A DNA stretch of 64,000 nucleotides from contig NZ_JALEGV010000012.1 of assembly GCF_022763245.1 (NCBI RefSeq), positions 186,001-250,000 on the forward strand. The letters are read 5' to 3'. This document shows, one piece after another, positions 53,187-62,512 of the stretch (its first letter is position 1; each line of letters starts with the position of its first letter). Position numbers and translations under genes: made by a program. The DNA comes from Oricola sp. Lineage in GTDB: Bacteria > Pseudomonadota > Alphaproteobacteria > Rhizobiales > Rhizobiaceae. The notes under the pieces were generated by a model. That model was not told the DNA's origin, ran no database searches, and was given only the letters and a program-made list of their open reading frames with translations.

Positions 53187-54330
53187 AGCCTATATCATTG
53201 ACGCCATACGCACGCCCGTCGGCCGCAAGAAGGGCTCGCTTGCCGAGATGCATTCGGCCGATCTCGGCGCCGTTCCGATCAAGGCGCTGATGGAGCGGAC
53301 CGGCGTCGATCCGGGCGCGGTCGATGACGTCGTGTATGGCTGCACCGAGACGATCGGCAGCCAGGCGGGCGACATCGCCCGAACCTGCTGGCTTGTCGCC
53401 GGCCTTCCCCAACATGTTCCGGGCGTCACGGTGGATCGCCAGTGCGGCTCCTCGCAACAGGCCGTGCATTTCGCCGCGCAGGGCGTCATGAGCGGGGTCC
53501 AGAACCTCGTCGTCGCCGGCGGCGTCCAGAACATGAACGCCATTCCGATCTCCGCGGCGATGATCGTCGGCCAGCAATTCGGATTCCCGACGCCCTTCTC
53601 CACCTCGCCCGGCTGGCTCGCCCGGTACGGCGACCAGGAAGTCAGCCAGTTCCGTTCGGCGGAAATGATCGCCGAGAAGTGGGATTGCTCGCGCGAAGAG
53701 ATGGAACGTTTCGCGTTGGAGAGCCACCGACGCTCGATTTATGCGATCGACTCGGGCCGTTTCGTCCCGGAAATCGTGCCCGTCGGCGCATTGGAGGCCG
53801 ACGAAACGCCACGCCGGGGCACCACCCTCGAAAAGATGGCCGAACTTCAGCCGCTCACCGAGGGCGGGCGGATCACGGCGGCTGTCTCCAGCCAGACCTG
53901 CGACGCCGCGGCCGCGCTGCTCATCGCTTCGGAGCGGGCCGTCAAGGAGCATGGCCTGAAGCCCCGCGCCCGCATCCATTACATGACGGTTCGCGCCGAC
54001 GATCCGGTCTGGATGCTGACCGCGCCCATTCCGGCGACGAAGCACGCGCTCGAAAAGAGCGGCATGAGCGTCGACGACATCGACCTGTTCGAATGCAACG
54101 AGGCCTTTGCCTCGATCCCGATGGCGTGGATGAAGGAAATCGGCATCCCGCACGAAAAGGTCAACGTCAATGGCGGCGGCATCTCGCTCGGACACCCGAT
54201 CGGCGCAACCGGCGCACGGCTGATGACCACCCTGCTCTACGAGCTGGAACGCAGGGGCGATCGGTACGGCCTGCAGACCATGTGCGAAGGCGGCGGCCAG
54301 GCCAACGTGACGATCATCGAAAGGCTGTAA
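53179..54330 (+). CDS. Acetyl-CoA acyltransferase (thiolase)
   Basis: 383 aa, complete thiolase. The nucleophilic Cys is in VTVDRQCGSSQQAVHFA, the His in NGGGISLGHPIGATGARLM and the second Cys in LQTMCEGGGQANVTIIE. Substrate-binding ECNEAFASIPMAWMKEIG is also present. It cleaves a 3-ketoacyl-CoA to acetyl- or propionyl-CoA plus a shortened acyl-CoA, the last step of a beta-oxidation round. Translationally coupled to the acyl-CoA dehydrogenase gene before it. The PaaY-like gene starts 1 bp after its stop. Confidence 0.95.
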   Translation: MPEAYIIDAIRTPVGRKKGSLAEMHSADLGAVPIKALMERTGVDPGAVDDVVYGCTETIGSQAGDIARTCWLVAGLPQHVPGVTVDRQCGSSQQAVHFAAQGVMSGVQNLVVAGGVQNMNAIPISAAMIVGQQFGFPTPFSTSPGWLARYGDQEVSQFRSAEMIAEKWDCSREEMERFALESHRRSIYAIDSGRFVPEIVPVGALEADETPRRGTTLEKMAELQPLTEGGRITAAVSSQTCDAAAALLIASERAVKEHGLKPRARIHYMTVRADDPVWMLTAPIPATKHALEKSGMSVDDIDLFECNEAFASIPMAWMKEIGIPHEKVNVNGGGISLGHPIGATGARLMTTLLYELERRGDRYGLQTMCEGGGQANVTIIERL

Positions 54331-54331
54331 C

Positions 54332-54934
54332 ATGCCCGTCTACGCATTCGAAGGCATCGTCCCAGTCGTCCATCCGACGACCTATCTGCATCCGACGGCG
54401 GTGCTGATCGGAGACGTCACGATCGGACCGCGCTGCTATATCGGTCCCGGAGCGTCCCTGCGCGGCGATTTCGGGCGCATCACGATCGAGGGCGATTCCA
54501 GCATTCAGGACAATTGCACCCTGCACACCGGGGCGGGCTCGGACTGCATCGTGCGCCGCGGCGCGACGGTCGGCCATGGGGTGATCCTGCATGGCTGCAT
54601 CGTCGGCGTGAACGCGCTCATCGGCATGAACAGCGTCATTCTCGACGGCGCCGAAATCGGTGAAGACAGCCTCGTCGCAGCACTCAGCCTCGTCAAGAAC
54701 GACGCCATCATGCCCGAGCGCCATCTGGTCGTCGGCAACCCGGCCCGTGCGGTCAAGGAACTGGCGGAGAGCCAGATCGGCTGGCGAAACAATGGCGACG
54801 GCGAATATCAGCGATTGGCGGACCGCAGTCTCGCCGATCTGGTGGAATGCGAGCCGATGGCAGAGGCCGAGCCCGGCCGGAAGCGAAACGCCGGACAGGC
54901 CCGTGCGGTGCGCCTGTCGGCCAACAGGAACTAG
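54332..54934 (+). CDS. PaaY/CaiE-like left-handed beta-helix protein
   Basis: 200 aa. Hexapeptide repeats of the gamma-carbonic-anhydrase fold run through about residues 10-150 (ILIGDVTIGPRCYIGPGASLRGDFG, GATVGHGVILHGCIVGVNALIGMNSVILDGAEIG). The metal-binding His residues lie in the middle repeats. Members beside CoA pathways (PaaY, CaiE) act as thioesterases or accessory proteins that release trapped CoA. It starts 1 bp after the thiolase stop, inside the operon. Confidence 0.85.
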   Translation: MPVYAFEGIVPVVHPTTYLHPTAVLIGDVTIGPRCYIGPGASLRGDFGRITIEGDSSIQDNCTLHTGAGSDCIVRRGATVGHGVILHGCIVGVNALIGMNSVILDGAEIGEDSLVAALSLVKNDAIMPERHLVVGNPARAVKELAESQIGWRNNGDGEYQRLADRSLADLVECEPMAEAEPGRKRNAGQARAVRLSANRN

Positions 54935-54946
54935 AGGGAAATCATC

Positions 54947-55852
54947 ATGGGCGGACTCTGCCAGGATCGCGTCGTCATCGTAACCGGAGCCGGGCGCGGG
55001 CTCGGGCGGGCCTATGCCCTCGGCCTCGCCGCCGAAGGCGCAAAGGTCGTGGTCAACGACCTCGGCGTCGGCACACATGGCGACGCCACCGCCGAGACGC
55101 CCGCCCAGCAGGTCGTCGACGAGATCAAGGCCATGGGCGGCGAGGCCGTGGCCAATCTCGACGACGTCGCCGACTACGAGGCCGGCGGCAGGATCGTCCA
55201 GACAGCGCTCGACACGTTCGGCGGCCTGCATGGCGTCGTGAACAATGCCGGGTTCGTCCGGGACCGCATGTTCGTGTCCTGCACGCCGGACGAATGGGAT
55301 GCCGTGCTGCGGGTTCACCTGCGCGGGCATTTCTGCATCAGCCGCCATGCGACCGACTATTGGCGGGCGCGCAGCAAGGCCGGCGAGAAGGTCGATGCCC
55401 GCATCATCAACACCTCGTCGGGGGCAGGCTTGCAGGGCAGCGTCGGCCAGAGCGCCTATTCGGCCGCCAAGGCCGGCATCGCCGCCCTGACGCTCGTCCA
55501 GTCGGCCGAACTTGGCCGCTACGGGATCACCGCCAACGCGTTGGCGCCGAACGCCCGCACGCGCATGACCGAGACGGCCTTCGCCGAGGCGATGAAACCG
55601 AAAGAAGGCGCCTTCGACATCTTCGCGCCCGAAAACACCGCCCCGCTTGTCGCCTGGCTCTGCAGCGAACGCTCGGCGAATGTGACCGGCCAGGTATTCG
55701 AATTGCTCGGCGGCATGATCCGGGTCTGCCTCGGATGGACGGACGGCCCCGAATTCGACAAGGGCACCCGCTGGGAAGCCGCCGAGATCGGCGAGAAGAT
55801 CGGCGAATTGCTGGCCGAACGGCCGTCGCCGAAGCCGGTCTATGGTTCGTAG
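54947..55852 (+). CDS. SDR oxidoreductase, MFE-2-like 3-hydroxyacyl-CoA dehydrogenase
   Basis: 301 aa. The cofactor motif is IVTGAGRGLGRAYALGLAAEGAKVVVNDLG. NNAGFVRDRMFVS and the catalytic Ser/Tyr/Lys region (NTSSGAGLQGSVGQSAYSAAKAGI) are present. The VVNDLG stretch is typical of the dehydrogenase part of multifunctional peroxisomal-type enzymes, so the likely reaction is oxidation of a (3R)-hydroxyacyl-CoA. It follows the PaaY-like gene by 12 bp. Confidence 0.9.
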   Translation: MGGLCQDRVVIVTGAGRGLGRAYALGLAAEGAKVVVNDLGVGTHGDATAETPAQQVVDEIKAMGGEAVANLDDVADYEAGGRIVQTALDTFGGLHGVVNNAGFVRDRMFVSCTPDEWDAVLRVHLRGHFCISRHATDYWRARSKAGEKVDARIINTSSGAGLQGSVGQSAYSAAKAGIAALTLVQSAELGRYGITANALAPNARTRMTETAFAEAMKPKEGAFDIFAPENTAPLVAWLCSERSANVTGQVFELLGGMIRVCLGWTDGPEFDKGTRWEAAEIGEKIGELLAERPSPKPVYGS

Positions 55853-55871
55853 TCTGCCCGGAGCCTGACTG

Positions 55872-56963
55872 ATGCCACAGACACCCATCGACATGGACCG
55901 CCTGTTCGAACCGGTCGAACTCGGCGCCCTGAAGCTGCGCAATCACATCGTCATGTCACCGATGACGCGCAGCCGTGCCGGTTCCGGAGATGCGCCGACG
56001 GACCTTCACGCCGAATATTACGGCCAGAGGGCCTCGGCAGGACTCATCGTCACCGAGGGCAGCCAGCCGAGCCCGGCCGGTAAGGGATATTGCCGCATGC
56101 CCGGCATCTATTCGCCGGAACAGATGTCCGGCTGGCGCAAGGTCGCAGACGCTGTCCATCGTGAGGGCGGCCTTGTCGTCGCCCAGATCATGCATTGCGG
56201 ACGCATCGCCTCGCGCCTCAACAAGGACGACGATTCCGAAATCGTCGCACCGTCTGCCGTGCGCGCCAATGCGAAGATTTTCACCGACACCGCCGGCCTG
56301 GTCGACATCGACGAACCGCGGGCGCTTTCGACCGAGGAAGTGTCGGACGTTGTCGATGAATACCGCCGGGCCGCGCTCAACGCGCGCGAAGCGGGTTTGG
56401 ACGGGGTGGAACTGCATGCCTCCAGCGGCTACCTGCCGATGCAGTTCCTGTCATCCAACACGAATCTGCGAACCGACCGCTATGGCGGCGGCGCGGCTAA
56501 TCGCATCCGCTTTGTCATCGAGGTACTGGAAGCCATGGGCGGCGCCATCGGGTTCGACCGTGTCGGCCTGCGCATCTGCCCCGGCCTCGACTACAACGAC
56601 ATTCACGACGCCGATCCGGCCGAGACCTACGGCCTGCTTCTCGACGAGGCCTCCAGGCTCGGCCTCGCCTATCTGCACCTCGTGCACCGGGCGTTCCCCG
56701 ATTTCGACAATCTGGATCTTGTGAAGACGCACTGGACGGGAAAGCTCATCCTCAACAATGAACTGACCCCCGAGAGCGCCGCCGCCGCCCTCGCCGCAGG
56801 CGACGCGGACGCCGTCTCCTTCGGGCGGGCTTTCATCGGCAATCCGGATCTCGTCGCACGCATTCGCAACGGGATCGAACTAGCCGGATACGACAGGAGC
56901 CGGGTCTATACGCCCGGCCCCGAAGGCTACACCGACTATCCGAACGCGCCGACAGGCCAATAA
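55872..56963 (+). CDS. Old-yellow-enzyme-type alkene reductase
   Basis: 363 aa FMN-dependent TIM-barrel reductase. Motifs are LFEPVELGALKLRNHIVMSPMTRSRA, GLIVTEGSQPSPAGKGY, VHREGGLVVAQIMHCGRI, GVELHASSGYLPMQFLSSNTNLRTDRYGG and a C-terminal FGRAFIGNPDL. It reduces activated C=C bonds of enones or related compounds with NAD(P)H. It begins 19 bp after the SDR stop and closes the plus-strand gene run. Its presence hints at cyclic enone intermediates. Confidence 0.93.
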   Translation: MPQTPIDMDRLFEPVELGALKLRNHIVMSPMTRSRAGSGDAPTDLHAEYYGQRASAGLIVTEGSQPSPAGKGYCRMPGIYSPEQMSGWRKVADAVHREGGLVVAQIMHCGRIASRLNKDDDSEIVAPSAVRANAKIFTDTAGLVDIDEPRALSTEEVSDVVDEYRRAALNAREAGLDGVELHASSGYLPMQFLSSNTNLRTDRYGGGAANRIRFVIEVLEAMGGAIGFDRVGLRICPGLDYNDIHDADPAETYGLLLDEASRLGLAYLHLVHRAFPDFDNLDLVKTHWTGKLILNNELTPESAAAALAAGDADAVSFGRAFIGNPDLVARIRNGIELAGYDRSRVYTPGPEGYTDYPNAPTGQ

Positions 56964-57054
56964 GAATAGCCGTTTTCAGGGATTTGTCGGTCACCGCGGG
57001 ACATTCGACGGAATGTCCCGACACTCGCCTGCCTGAAACCAGCCGTCAGTCCAA

Positions 57055-58641
57055 TCACGCGGCGCCGGGAACGGCCTCGCGCAACTGGTCCTTGACCACC
57101 TTGCCTTGCGGGCTGGTCGGCAGGGCGTCACGGAATTCGACGCTGCGCGGCACCTTGAAATTTGCGATATGCGCGCGCGCCCAGTCGATCAGTTCCTTCT
57201 CGGTCGCAGTCGTGCCGGGGCGCAGCACCACGAATGCCTTGCCCACCTCGCCCAGCCGGTCGTCCGGCACGCCGATCACCGCGATCTGGCCCACGGAGGG
57301 ATGCGCGCTCAGCAGCCGCTCGATCTCCGCCGGATAGCAGTTGAACCCGCCGGTGATGTACATGTCCTTGACGCGGTCCTCGATGCGCAGATTGCCGTCC
57401 GCGTCGAAGTAACCGATGTCCCCCGTATGCAGCCATCCGTCCGCATCGATCGTCTTCGCCGTCGCCTCCGGATCGTTGAAATAGCCGCGCATCGTGATGT
57501 ACCCGCGGATCACAACCTCGCCACGTTCGCCATCGGGAAGCACGTCACCTTCCGTGTCCATGATGCGGACCTCCGTTTCCGGAAATGGCTTGCCGCATGT
57601 GTCGGCGATCACCCCCGCATCGTCATCGGCCCGGCACATTGTTCCGTAGCCGCCGCATTCCGTCAGCCCATAACCGTTGACAACACCGGCAAATCCCAGA
57701 TCGGACCGCATGCGCCGAATAAGCGTCGACGGCACAACGGAGCCGCCGGTGATTCCTAGTCGTAGGCTGTCGGTGTCGAACAACTTGAGCTGCGGATGCT
57801 GCAGCATGCCGTGGAAGATCGCCGGGGGGCCGGGGATGACGCTGATCTTGTCGCGCTCGACCCGTTTGAGGATTTCCTCGGGATCGTAGGTCAGATGCGG
57901 GATCAGGACGCCGCCGCGCATCAGCGAGACGATCGCGCCGGACCGGTAGCCGAAGGCGTGGAAGAAGGGCGGGATGACGAGGATGCGGTCGCCGCGGCGG
58001 ATGCCGACCCGCGTCGCCCAGGCGTCGATCGCGCGCAGGCACTGGCGATGCCCGTACATCACGCCCTTGGGGTAACCCGTCGTCCCCGAGGTGAACAGCA
58101 TGTCGCACAAATCGTCGGGATCGACGGAGGCCTGCCGCGCGTCGAGTTCCGCGTCGGACACGGAAGCGCCGGCCGCCAGGAACGCGTCCCATGCCATCTC
58201 GCCGGGCCGCGCCCCGTCGAACACCACGACGGCGCGCAGCGCCTGCCGCGCCTCCGGCCCGAGCATGTCGGGATAATAGCTGCCGAGGAATTCGCCGACG
58301 GACAGGATCATCGAGGCGCCGCTGCGCTGGATCAGTTCGGCGACTTCGGTTCCCTTGAAGCGGGTGGAACAGGGAATGAGGACCGCCCCGGCGCTGACAA
58401 GACCCAGGGCCGCGGCAAACCATTTCCAGCAGTTCGGGCTCCAGATCATCACCTTGTCGCCCTTCTTGACGCCGTGGGCGATGAAGGACTTGGCGACCTT
58501 GCGGCGCATGCCGTCGAGTTCGACGAAACTCATCGAGACGTCGCCGTCCTCGATGGCGACATCGGTCCCGTAGGCCTCGGCCGCGCGCATGCAGAGATCG
58601 GGGATTGTGGTGAAGTCCCAGGTGGAGCTGTCAGCGGCCAT
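57055..58641 (-). CDS. Acyl-CoA synthetase (FadD3-like AMP-binding ligase)
   Basis: 528 aa ANL-superfamily ligase. The AMP-binding P-loop is MLFTSGTTGYPKGVMYGH. Other motifs are NGYGLTECGG, DGWLHTGDIGYFDADGNLRIEDRVKDM and the C-terminal catalytic Lys in LPTSPQGKVVKDQL. It activates an organic acid to its CoA ester. By overall look it is closest to FadD3-type ligases known from steroid-ring degradation, a tentative comparison. It is transcribed divergently from the next SDR gene. Confidence 0.92.
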   Translation of the reverse strand: MAADSSTWDFTTIPDLCMRAAEAYGTDVAIEDGDVSMSFVELDGMRRKVAKSFIAHGVKKGDKVMIWSPNCWKWFAAALGLVSAGAVLIPCSTRFKGTEVAELIQRSGASMILSVGEFLGSYYPDMLGPEARQALRAVVVFDGARPGEMAWDAFLAAGASVSDAELDARQASVDPDDLCDMLFTSGTTGYPKGVMYGHRQCLRAIDAWATRVGIRRGDRILVIPPFFHAFGYRSGAIVSLMRGGVLIPHLTYDPEEILKRVERDKISVIPGPPAIFHGMLQHPQLKLFDTDSLRLGITGGSVVPSTLIRRMRSDLGFAGVVNGYGLTECGGYGTMCRADDDAGVIADTCGKPFPETEVRIMDTEGDVLPDGERGEVVIRGYITMRGYFNDPEATAKTIDADGWLHTGDIGYFDADGNLRIEDRVKDMYITGGFNCYPAEIERLLSAHPSVGQIAVIGVPDDRLGEVGKAFVVLRPGTTATEKELIDWARAHIANFKVPRSVEFRDALPTSPQGKVVKDQLREAVPGAA

Positions 58642-58821
58642 GTCGTATCCGTACCGTATCCGTCACTGTGGCGGCAAACACCCCGCCGGCAAGGTCCGCG
58701 ATAGGGGCGACGCCGCCGAAAAACATCGTCCGACCGGACGAGTTGCGGTCCCCCGACCTTTACTAGACAGTCCTGACGCCCCCGCAACGGGTATAGTGCC
58801 GCGAGCCTTCGGCGATACGAC

Positions 58822-59634
58822 ATGGAGCGAATCTTGAGCACCGACAGCCAATCCTACCTTCCCCCGATGGACGGACGCGTCGCTCTCGTCACCGGCGGGA
58901 CGAAGGGAATAGGACGTTTCATCGCGCAAGCCTTCCTCGACGCCGGCGCGCAGGTGGCCGTTTGCGCGCGGTCCGAGCCCGAGACGCTGCCGGAGTCCGG
59001 CGGACGCAAAGCGTCGTTTCATGCCTGCGACGTGCGCAATGCAGCCTCTTGCAAGGATTTCGTCGATGCGGTCGGCGAAATGCACGGTCGCATCGACGTC
59101 CTCGTCAACAATGCCGGCGGCTCGCCCCCGGCCGATGCAGCGACCGTCTCGCCGCGTTTTTCCGAAGCCATCATCGCGCTCAACCTCACCGGGCCGCTGC
59201 ATCTGTGCCAGTCGGTCCATCGCTGGATGGCCGAACAGCCGGACGGCGGATCGATCATCAACATCGCAAGCGTCGCCGGGCAACGCGCGGCACCGCGCAC
59301 CGCGGCCTATGGCGCGGCGAAGGCCGGACTGCTGAACCTGACGGAGAGCCTCGCCCAGGAATGGGGACCGAAGATCCGCGTCAACGCGATCGTCGCCGGG
59401 CTGATGCAGACCGAGCAGACCGAATTGAGCTACGGCTCGGTCGAGGCGCAGGCGGAACTGTGCGACGCCCTTCCGCTGAAACGGATGGGACGCGGCGAGG
59501 ACATCGCCGCCGCCGCGCTCTACCTGTCGTCTCCGATGGCGGCCTTCGTCAGCGGCGCCGCGCTCGAAGTCCATGGCGGCGGCGAACCGCCCCTGTTTCT
59601 CGACATCATGAAGCGGCATTCGAAGGCGGACTGA
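58822..59634 (+). CDS. SDR-family oxidoreductase
   Basis: 270 aa classical short-chain dehydrogenase. Motifs are ALVTGGTKGIGRFIAQAF (NAD(P) binding), LVNNAGGSPPAD, the catalytic Ser in INIASVAGQRAAPR and the YGAAKAGLLN Tyr/Lys pair. It oxidises a hydroxyacyl-CoA or a cyclic alcohol. It is divergent from the acyl-CoA ligase with 180 bp between. The substrate-binding protein gene follows after 211 bp. Confidence 0.9.
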   Translation: MERILSTDSQSYLPPMDGRVALVTGGTKGIGRFIAQAFLDAGAQVAVCARSEPETLPESGGRKASFHACDVRNAASCKDFVDAVGEMHGRIDVLVNNAGGSPPADAATVSPRFSEAIIALNLTGPLHLCQSVHRWMAEQPDGGSIINIASVAGQRAAPRTAAYGAAKAGLLNLTESLAQEWGPKIRVNAIVAGLMQTEQTELSYGSVEAQAELCDALPLKRMGRGEDIAAAALYLSSPMAAFVSGAALEVHGGGEPPLFLDIMKRHSKAD

Positions 59635-59770
59635 CGTCACGAACCATGGCGGCGTGCTTTTCGCCCTGATGCCACGCGCACCATGATCGTCGGCTTGGCA
59701 GTGGCCCCATCGGAAAGAAATAGGGCCAGGTGAATGCGGACGGGCCGGTGCGTAGTCCGATTGAATGATG

Positions 59771-59798
59771 TTGCGTGTCCGAAAGCGCCGTCTAATAC
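59771..59798 (+). promoter_or_regulatory. Candidate promoter of the LivK-type gene
   Basis: TTGCGT (59771-59776) and TAATAC (59793-59798) are 16 bp apart, about 48 bp before the gene start. A strong GGAGG lies eight bases before the ATG. Confidence 0.4.
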
Positions 59799-59845
59799 GT
59801 CGCGAATGCCCGGTATGAACGCATTCGTCAAAGTGGAGGAATTTA

Positions 59846-61057
59846 ATGAATTCGAAAACCTTGAGCGGCCGGCTTACGAAGCTGGCGATGGCATCCGTTG
59901 CCGCGATGACCCTGACGATGGTCAATGCCTCCGCGGAGGACACCATCAAGATGGGCGGCATCATGTCGATCACCGGCGGTGGCGCATCCATCGGCGTGAC
60001 GGCGAACGAGGCCTGGAAGATGGCCATCGACGAGATCAACGAGGCTGGCGGCATCCTGGGCAAGAAGGTGGAGTTCGTCCTCGCCGACACGACCACCGAT
60101 CCGACCCATGGCGTCAGCGAAGCGCGCCGCCTGATCGAGAATGAAGGCATCCAGCTTCTCGTCGGCCCCGCCACCAGCCAGGAGACGATCCCGATCACGG
60201 GCGTCACGACCGAAAAGAAGATCATTCAGCTCTCGACGGCCGCGTCCACCCAGCTGACGCCGGAATTCGCGCCCTACCACTTCTCGGACTCCGTCACCGG
60301 CGTCAACCAGATGCGCGCGAACATCGACTATGCGCTCGACGTGCTGAAGCTGACCAAGCTCGGCCTGATCTCCGACAATGGCGGAATGTCGAAGGCAGCC
60401 GTGTCCGAAATCCTCGACTACATGAAGAGCCGCGGCGTGGAGCCGGTCATCGTGCAGGAATTCCCGTTCCGCACGGAAGACATGACCCCGCAGCTGTTCT
60501 CGATGCGCGGCGCCGGCACGGAAGCGATCCTGCTGATCAACTCGATCGGCGACGACTCGCGCAAACTGCTGGAAAACCGCCTCGACATCGGTTGGGAAGT
60601 CCCGGTTCTCGCCAACCAGACGATGACCAACTACGCCGTCGGCAACGTCAAGATCCTCGGCGAGGAAGCCTTTGAGGGCGTCTACAGCACGCAGTTCGTC
60701 GGCATGACCTATTGCCCGGACGATCCGGTCGGCGAGTCGGCCTTCGCGAAATTCGCCAAGCGTGCGGAAGCCCGCGTGAAGGATCTCGAGCGCATGGGCG
60801 GCGCGCCGTCGCTGAACCCCTACTACATCCAGCCGCTGATCCTGGCCGCCGCGGCCAACGCCGCCGGCACAACAGACGGCGACGCCCTGAAGGCCTGGCT
60901 GGAAGAGAATGCAGGCGAGATCGTGGTCCAGACCGGCGCTCTTTCCGCCGACGGCACGAACCACTTCCTGCCGGCACCGGAATCCATCGTCGTGGTCGAG
61001 AAGCCCTACGAGCTTCGCGAAGACGGCCTGGCGCTTCGGGCCGACTGCGGTTCCTGA
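59846..61057 (+). CDS. LivK-type periplasmic substrate-binding protein
   Basis: 403 aa. The signal peptide is about residues 1-30 (KLAMASVAAMTLTMVNASAE). The mature protein is a type I periplasmic binding fold (IKMGGIMSITGGGASIGVTANEAWKMAIDEINEAGGILGKKVEFVLAD, LLVGPATSQETIPI). It delivers a ligand to the LivH/LivMG/LivF transporter. It is monocistronic, with its own promoter and terminator. Ligand identity is open, and the surrounding acyl-CoA genes favour a carboxylic acid. Confidence 0.93.
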   Translation: MNSKTLSGRLTKLAMASVAAMTLTMVNASAEDTIKMGGIMSITGGGASIGVTANEAWKMAIDEINEAGGILGKKVEFVLADTTTDPTHGVSEARRLIENEGIQLLVGPATSQETIPITGVTTEKKIIQLSTAASTQLTPEFAPYHFSDSVTGVNQMRANIDYALDVLKLTKLGLISDNGGMSKAAVSEILDYMKSRGVEPVIVQEFPFRTEDMTPQLFSMRGAGTEAILLINSIGDDSRKLLENRLDIGWEVPVLANQTMTNYAVGNVKILGEEAFEGVYSTQFVGMTYCPDDPVGESAFAKFAKRAEARVKDLERMGGAPSLNPYYIQPLILAAAANAAGTTDGDALKAWLEENAGEIVVQTGALSADGTNHFLPAPESIVVVEKPYELREDGLALRADCGS

Positions 61058-61088
61058 GCCCGAACACACAGCACCCGACACTGAAAAG

Positions 61089-61115
61089 AGCCCCGTCAAT
61101 TTGGCGGGGCTTTTT
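61089..61115 (+). terminator. Rho-independent terminator after the LivK-type gene
   Basis: A 7-bp stem AGCCCCG (61089-61095) / CGGGGCT (61105-61111) is followed by a T tract. It ends the substrate-binding protein transcript. Confidence 0.9.
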
Positions 61116-61375
61116 GCTGTGCAAAACTAAATTGACGCAGTGCAGAAATTTCGACACATGTGACAAACAATTTGACGGTACGTTGAATTTATGACAGTCT
61201 GACAGGACAAGAAAAATAGTCGGGAGGTAGGCATGTTCACGCACTTGCGCTTCGCTGTTTCAGCGCCGCTCGGACACACCGACTAAGCGAACACCGCGGC
61301 ACGCGCCGCATTCCGGGAAGATTGGTTTGAACTGGCCCGAACGTCGATCGAAAGACGTTCAGGGGAGGAGCAGTC
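61116..61375 (+). promoter_or_regulatory. Leader region of the LuxR-type regulator gene
   Basis: This 260-bp AT-richer stretch carries two TTGACG motifs (about 61133 and 61172), with no clear -10 assigned. It also holds a 17-codon reading frame at 61233-61286 with a strong ribosome site. A 7-bp inverted repeat GAACGTC/GACGTTC (61339-61345 with 61354-61360) lies just before the GGGGAGGAG ribosome site of the regulator. The inverted repeat could be an operator or an mRNA hairpin controlling translation. Confidence 0.45.
61233..61286 (+). CDS. Possible 17-aa leader peptide
   Basis: MFTHLRFAVSAPLGHTD is preceded by CGGGAGGTAGGC, a better ribosome site than most genes here have. It ends 89 bp before the LuxR-type gene. 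No amino-acid bias typical of attenuation is seen. It may be a small peptide, a translational leader or chance. Confidence 0.3.
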   Translation: MFTHLRFAVSAPLGHTD

Positions 61376-62419
61376 ATGACATTTCATTCGAAATCCGCCG
61401 TGGAATTCGGGCAATTCCTGAACACCCTCACGAGGAGCCTGACGGACGGCTCCCCTCTTCCCGTCGCGCTGGATGCCGTTCGCGAGCACTTCCACGCCGA
61501 GGCCGTCATGCTGCGTCTGTCGAGCCGGTCAAAGGACTGCGTTCTGGTGGCCGACAGCGACTACGAGCCCCTGGATGACGACAACGCCTGCCACGACAAG
61601 TCGGTCGCGGCGATGATCGAACGCTATCAGCACATCTCGGCGTCCGAATATGACGCGAGCGGCACGACCGACTACTGCATGTGGATCTTCCGCGATCGCG
61701 AGAACAAGCGTTTCGACAACGAGGAGACCGCCCTGGCCGGCGTCCTGATCACGCAGATCGCCCGCGCCATCGACCTGTCCGCCCGCATCGACAGCGGCGC
61801 CATGGGCAAGGCCCTCTATTCCAGCGCGCTCGACCGGCTGAATGTCGGCGTCATCGTCATCGACGGTCTCGGCAGGCCGGTCAGCACCTCCCCCGTCGCG
61901 GACACGCTTCTCGCCGACCGCGACGGCATCCAGATCCAGGCCGGCCGGCTGCGCGCGACCAACGCCGCGGAGGACCGGGACCTGCAGAAGGCGATCCGCG
62001 CCGTCCAGCAGGACGAGGACGGCGACGACGACGCGTCGGAGGCGTCCTGCGGGCTTCCGCTCACCAAGCGCTCGGGCGCACGCACGCTCGGCGCCATCAT
62101 TCGCCGCGTGCCCGGTGCGCGGGCCGGCGACCTGACCGCGATCTATCTGCGCGACTGCGACACGGTTTCGGAGATCGAAAGCGAATTCATCCGCCGGATC
62201 TTCGACCTCACGCCGGCCGAAGCGGCGGTGACCAATCGGCTTGCGGCCGGCGACACCCTTGAGGACGCCGCGACGACGCTGGGGATCAGCCGCAACACGG
62301 CCCGCGCTCACCTGCGGTCGATCTTTTCCAAGAGCGGCATCACCCGGCAGACCGAACTCGTCAGGCTGGTGCTGAGCAGCGCCGTCGTTCTGGGCGAGCG
62401 ACCCCGCCAGGCCGCCTGA
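61376..62419 (+). CDS. LuxR-type HTH transcriptional regulator
   Basis: 347 aa. An N-terminal sensor-like region of ~270 residues (possible GAF/PAS-like folds: VALDAVREHFHAEAVMLRLSS; ALDRLNVGVIVIDGLGRPVSTSPVADTLL) is followed by a C-terminal LuxR HTH (FDLTPAEAAVTNRLAAGDTLEDAATTLGISRNTARAHLRSIFSKSG). No receiver aspartate pattern is seen. It probably binds a pathway compound and controls the surrounding transporter and catabolic genes. That role rests on location only. Confidence 0.85.
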   Translation: MTFHSKSAVEFGQFLNTLTRSLTDGSPLPVALDAVREHFHAEAVMLRLSSRSKDCVLVADSDYEPLDDDNACHDKSVAAMIERYQHISASEYDASGTTDYCMWIFRDRENKRFDNEETALAGVLITQIARAIDLSARIDSGAMGKALYSSALDRLNVGVIVIDGLGRPVSTSPVADTLLADRDGIQIQAGRLRATNAAEDRDLQKAIRAVQQDEDGDDDASEASCGLPLTKRSGARTLGAIIRRVPGARAGDLTAIYLRDCDTVSEIESEFIRRIFDLTPAEAAVTNRLAAGDTLEDAATTLGISRNTARAHLRSIFSKSGITRQTELVRLVLSSAVVLGERPRQAA

Positions 62420-62461
62420 CGGCGGCCAACCGCAGAATTCCGCCTCCTCCCGGGCAAAAGC

Positions 62462-62490
62462 AAAGGGCCGGCGCAAGACGCCGGCCCTTT
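62462..62490. terminator. Bidirectional terminator between convergent genes
   Basis: A perfect 12-bp stem (62462-62473 with 62479-62490), loop CAAGA, has A and T runs at its ends. It can terminate both the LuxR-type gene and the SnoaL-like gene. Confidence 0.85.
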
Positions 62491-62512
62491 CGATTCAGCC
62501 AGATCGGAACAA

